Origin: an uncultured Hungatella sp.
Lineage (GTDB): Bacteria; Bacillota; Clostridia; Lachnospirales; Lachnospiraceae
Length of the DNA stretch: 25,314 nt
NCBI GenBank assembly: GCA_910588505.1
Contig: CAJUPQ010000050.1
Coordinates: 1-25,314 of the forward strand
Reading direction: 5' to 3'
The notes beneath the pieces were generated by a model. It saw only the letters and a list, made by a program, of their open reading frames with translations, was not told where the DNA came from and made no database searches. The position numbers and the translations under genes were made by a program. This document shows, one piece after another, positions 22,570 to 25,314 of this stretch (positions are counted from its first letter, which is position 1; each line of letters starts with the position of its first letter).

Positions 22570-23642
22570 TCCGGTATTTGAGGCAGGAGGAAAAAAGGAG
22601 GACCCTCCCTCTCTGGCGGGAGGCGTTTTACCAGGATTCGGAGGCGTTTTTGGAGTACTATTACAGGGAGAAGACCAGAGATAACCGGATTCTGGCAAAG
22701 GTGGAGGAGGAGACGGGGCGGATCGTGTCCATGGTCCACAGGAACCCTTACCGGGTCCAGGCCGGGGAAATGGCCTGGGATATCGACTATGTGGTGGCAG
22801 CCGCCACTACAAAGGACAGGCAGCGCCAGGGGCTGATGCGGGGGCTTTTGACCCGCATGATGGAGGACATGTATGGGGAGGAGATGGGATTTTGCTTTCT
22901 GATGCCCGCGGATGTGAAGATCTATGAGCCGTTTGACTTTGTGACCATCTGTGAGCAGCCCTCTTTAAAGCTTAACCCCAAGGGGGAGCGGGAGCTTAAG
23001 GCAGAGCGGCTGGCAGATGACGGGCGGGATAAAGAGCGGGCGGCGCGGTGGATGGACCGATGGCTTATGGAGCGGTATCAGGTCTTTGCCAGGAGGACGC
23101 CGGAGTATGTGGGGCGGCTTCTTGGAGAACTGGCAAGCGAGGACGGGTGGATGGAGTTTCTGACCATCTCCCATCCAGTGGACCAGGGGAAGGAGAGGGG
23201 CCGGGATGAGATCCAGGGCATAAGGTGCTGGTGGGGGCTGGGTGAGAAGGAGCAGAGGATGCTTCTTGCCGGCGATGTCTGGACAAAACCTGCCGACAGG
23301 AAGCCGCCTCTGATCATGGCCAGGATCATCCACCTGAAAAAATTTCTCACAGCCATACGTCTGCGCCCCGGCTCTGGAAAGGAGCACTGTCTGAGCGTGC
23401 GTCTTAAAGTGGAGGATAGTCTGTGCAGGGACAATGAGGGCACGTTTTTGTGGGTCATTGACCGGGAAACCTCCAGGCTTTTTTCGTGGGAGGACAACAT
23501 GAAGGTCCAGGTAAGCCTAAAGATCACCATCGCGGAGTTGACCGGGTGGCTGTTTGGAAGAGGGACGGGGCTGTGCGGGGAAAATCCCTGGATGAGGGAG
23601 GTTCAGGTCCTTGACCGGATCTTTCTGGATGAGATTGTGTAA
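22566..23642 (+). CDS. Eis-like GNAT N-acetyltransferase
   Basis: 358 residues. The N-terminal GNAT domain carries the acetyl-CoA loop in VVAAATTKDRQRQGLMRGLL (motif A with RxxQGL) and a preceding strand ending in IDYVVA. A second, degenerate GNAT part follows, then a C-terminal sterol-carrier-like fold, visible as LSVRLKVEDSLC ... GTFLWVIDR ... KVQVSLKITIAELTGWLFG. This three-part build is that of the Eis family, whose characterised members acetylate aminoglycosides or protein lysines. The substrate here is unknown. The ATG overlaps the DUF2156 stop, so the two transferase-fold proteins are probably made together. Confidence 0.88.
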   Translation: MIRYLRQEEKRRTLPLWREAFYQDSEAFLEYYYREKTRDNRILAKVEEETGRIVSMVHRNPYRVQAGEMAWDIDYVVAAATTKDRQRQGLMRGLLTRMMEDMYGEEMGFCFLMPADVKIYEPFDFVTICEQPSLKLNPKGERELKAERLADDGRDKERAARWMDRWLMERYQVFARRTPEYVGRLLGELASEDGWMEFLTISHPVDQGKERGRDEIQGIRCWWGLGEKEQRMLLAGDVWTKPADRKPPLIMARIIHLKKFLTAIRLRPGSGKEHCLSVRLKVEDSLCRDNEGTFLWVIDRETSRLFSWEDNMKVQVSLKITIAELTGWLFGRGTGLCGENPWMREVQVLDRIFLDEIV

Positions 23643-23730
23643 AGGGACGAAAGATTTCCATGGGCGTTGAGGGGCTGGGAGGACAGCGGCCGGAAGGACG
23701 GGTCAGTGGACAACCGGGATGTGAGGACAG

Positions 23731-23785
23731 AAAAAAAGGCGCCCTGGAGGGATTTGTGGTTTAAATCCCTCCAGGGCGTTTTTTT
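23731..23785. terminator. Bidirectional intrinsic terminator
   Basis: CGCCCTGGAGGGATTT (23740-23755) and its exact complement (23763-23778) form a 16-bp stem with a 7-nt loop. Seven T follow on the plus strand and a matching run of seven A precedes it (23731-23737), which is a T-tract for minus-strand transcripts. It serves the converging acetyltransferase and permease genes. Confidence 0.93.
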
Positions 23786-23787
23786 GT

Positions 23788-24909
23788 TTATTTTTTGAGT
23801 AGAAGGCGGATGGGCATGACAATGCACAGGGGGATCACGATCAGGGGCAGGGCCAGACTGCCAAGGAGGCCGTAGCCTTTGCTGATAATGGTCTGCAGGC
23901 CCAGAAATGAGATGGCGATACATACGGCCATGTAGAGGACGCTGGTGATGATATTTTTGGTCAGGTCTTTCATGTTCCAGGAGGCAGGGTAGAGGGGAAG
24001 AACCCGGGAGGCCACGGCGTGGAGCTGAGGCGCTCCGCTGGATGCAAGCCCGAAAAACATGACGACCGAGTAGACCATGGGCAGCCAGGGGGCCTGCTCC
24101 ACGAGAAACGTGTTGATGATGTAAAGGTTTGGAACGCTCTCGTTCAGGGCCTGGGGACAGTAGGGCAGGATCAGCACCGTGCAGGCGATAAAGGCGGCTC
24201 CGTTTAGCACAAAGCTGATAAGGCCTACCATGCAGGCATCTTTTTTTGTGCGGATGTTTTGGCTTACGCTGCTTAAGGTCAGAGCGTTGCTGGCATGGGA
24301 CAGCCCAAGGGACAGGGCAGGTCCCACGCCGCTTAAGAAGGTTACGCTCTGGGGGACTTCCCATCCGGCGATGATGGAAGAGAGCCTTTGAGCCTTGGTT
24401 TTGGCGGCAAAGATGACCAGCAGGAAAAACCCGGCCACCAGAACAATGGTCATGAAGGTGGAGGATTTTCTCACCAGGTTGGCGCCCCACAGCACCAGAA
24501 GGGAGCTGACAAGGGCCATGAGGAGGGCGCCCGCAAAGACGGGCATGCCAAAGAGGCTGTTAAAAAAGGTGCCGCCCATGGCGATGACAGAGCTGCCGCC
24601 TACGATCATAGCCAGAATGAGAAAGACCTCCAGAAGAGGGGACAGGATGGGGGACGCGGGACCGTAAAGCTTTTTTGCGTAGGAGGAGTAATCGTAGACT
24701 CCCCAGTGGCTGACGCCGATCATGCCACAGGCAACGATAAAGGCGGCCAGCCCCATGGTCACCAGAGGAAGGATCAGCCCCCAGGCGCCGTAAGGAGCGA
24801 AGTATACGGCGGCAAAGACGCCGGACACCATGGAGGGGCCGACCAGAGCGCCAAAGTACACGGAAGAAACAGGAAATGCCACAAGAAATGATGAGTGCTT
24901 TTTTGCCAT
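23788..24909 (-). CDS. YkvI-like membrane permease (LeuT-fold)
   Basis: 373 residues, almost wholly hydrophobic with about ten transmembrane segments. The N-terminal block SSVYFGALVGPSMVSGVFAAVYFAPYGAWGLILP and the later GPALSLGLSHASNALTLSSV and FFGLASSGAPQLHAVASRV resemble the YkvI family, distant relatives of amino-acid and sodium-solute symporters. The substrate is unknown. The ATG at 24909 is chosen because AAGGAG precedes it; the frame extends 17 codons further upstream without a ribosome site. It is divergent from a CaiB-like CoA-transferase gene, so it may import the acid that the enzyme activates. Confidence 0.78.
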   Translation of the reverse strand: MAKKHSSFLVAFPVSSVYFGALVGPSMVSGVFAAVYFAPYGAWGLILPLVTMGLAAFIVACGMIGVSHWGVYDYSSYAKKLYGPASPILSPLLEVFLILAMIVGGSSVIAMGGTFFNSLFGMPVFAGALLMALVSSLLVLWGANLVRKSSTFMTIVLVAGFFLLVIFAAKTKAQRLSSIIAGWEVPQSVTFLSGVGPALSLGLSHASNALTLSSVSQNIRTKKDACMVGLISFVLNGAAFIACTVLILPYCPQALNESVPNLYIINTFLVEQAPWLPMVYSVVMFFGLASSGAPQLHAVASRVLPLYPASWNMKDLTKNIITSVLYMAVCIAISFLGLQTIISKGYGLLGSLALPLIVIPLCIVMPIRLLLKK

Positions 24910-24947
24910 AATGTCTCCTTTTTTCGCAAATGTATTTTTATCTGTTG

Positions 24948-24985
24948 ATGCAAAAAACATGCCTGAAATGGCATATTTTTTGCAT
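24948..24985. promoter_or_regulatory. 16-bp inverted repeat between divergent permease and CaiB-like gene
   Basis: Arms 24948-24963 and 24970-24985 are reverse complements over 16 bp with one mismatch, around a 6-nt centre. Placed 38 nt before the permease start and 51 nt before the CaiB start, it is a good candidate for a shared operator. A second smaller repeat CACGG/CCGTG lies at 25004-25018, nearer the CaiB gene. I see no convincing promoter boxes here. Confidence 0.6.
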
Positions 24986-25036
24986 TATTTATGTTGAAAA
25001 TAACACGGTTAAGCCGTGGAGAAACGGGAGGTATAT

Positions 25037-25285
25037 ATGGCAAAAGGTACGGATATCCCTAAGTTTGGGCTGTTAAGCGGCTACAGGGTGGTGATGATGG
25101 GGGCTTCCGTGGCAGCTCCTTTTGCGGGGGAGCTGTACGCGGAACACGGCGCGGATGTGATCTGGGTGGAACACCCAAAGGTGATTGATTCCTGCCGGGT
25201 GGCCAGGCGGAGCGGCTCCTGGCAGCAGGACCGGCGGAACATGAGAAGCCTGGCTATGGATTATAACTTCTCGGAATCTCAATGA
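25037..25285 (+). pseudogene. CaiB/BaiF-family CoA-transferase, truncated after about 80 residues
   Basis: The ATG has GGGAGG upstream. The first 75 residues fit the N-terminus of class III CoA-transferases, closest to carnitine CoA-transferase CaiB: PKFGLLSGYRVVMMG, APFAGELYAEHGADVIWVEHP and RRNMRSLAMDY. The normal protein is about 400 residues with a catalytic Asp near 169. Here the frame leaves the family pattern after NFSE (about 25275-25280) and stops at TGA 25283-25285, just before DNA that looks like an insertion-sequence end. The gene is therefore probably interrupted, not naturally short. Confidence 0.8.
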
Positions 25286-25286
25286 A

Positions 25287-25314
25287 TGTGATTCTAACTG
25301 AAAATTGACAACTG
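25287..25314 (+). mobile_element. Possible terminus of an insertion sequence at the right window edge
   Basis: The last 28 bases, beginning TGTGATTCTAACTG and ending aaaattgacaactg, resemble the aactgaaaattgaca blocks seen at ends of IS21-type elements. Together with the abrupt loss of CaiB coding sequence this suggests an insertion. Too little of the element is visible to name it. Confidence 0.35.

Overview
The window looks like a chromosomal contig from a gut Lachnospiraceae-type Firmicute (Enterocloster/Lachnoclostridium group). This is inferred from gene content, strong GGAGG-type ribosome sites, TTGACA/TATAAT promoters, G/C-rich third positions and dense operons with ATGA/GTGA overlaps. 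Both edges look mobile: the left edge opens inside an IS256-type transposase, and the right edge cuts a CaiB-like gene shortly before sequence resembling an insertion-sequence end.

Layout. 1-560: tail of an IS256-type element. 570-1845 (minus): a peroxide-defence pair, reverse rubrerythrin and PerR, each with a TTGACA promoter followed by the same PerR-box-like operator. 2129-3066 (minus): a PHP-family phosphoesterase. 2879-3699: long intergenic region with divergent promoter candidates, a perfect 20-bp inverted repeat and six tandem 36-bp repeats. 3700-7494 (plus): S1-domain protein, small (p)ppGpp synthetase, membrane-anchored glycerophosphodiesterase and D-aminoacyl-tRNA deacylase. 7633-13902 (plus): lipoprotein peptidyl-prolyl isomerase of trigger-factor type, HAD phosphatase, a CcdA-TlpA fusion and a zinc ABC importer (ZnuA, ZnuC, ZnuB), the last four translationally coupled. 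13923-14282: remnant of a PIN-domain toxin next to an intact putative antitoxin. 14315-20042: Trk/Ktr potassium channel and its NAD-binding gate, split by a 165-nt near-perfect palindrome, then a heterodimeric ABC exporter whose first gene overlaps trkA. 20067-21538: promoter, short leader with terminator, and a MATE efflux pump. 21634-23642: DUF2156 protein and an Eis-like acetyltransferase, overlapping by 4 nt. 23731-23785: bidirectional terminator. 23788-24909 (minus): YkvI-like permease. 25037-25285: broken CaiB-like CoA-transferase, divergent from the permease around a 16-bp inverted repeat.

Most genes are housekeeping or ordinary accessory functions. The signals I consider least explained are: (1) the palindrome at 15676-15840, whose mismatches are mostly A/C and so become G-U pairs only in minus-strand RNA, suggesting selection on an RNA antisense to the trkH-trkA junction; (2) the inverted repeat plus 36-bp tandem array in the probable leader of the S1 gene; (3) the orphaned PIN/antitoxin remnant; and (4) the thiol-reductase/zinc-importer operon.
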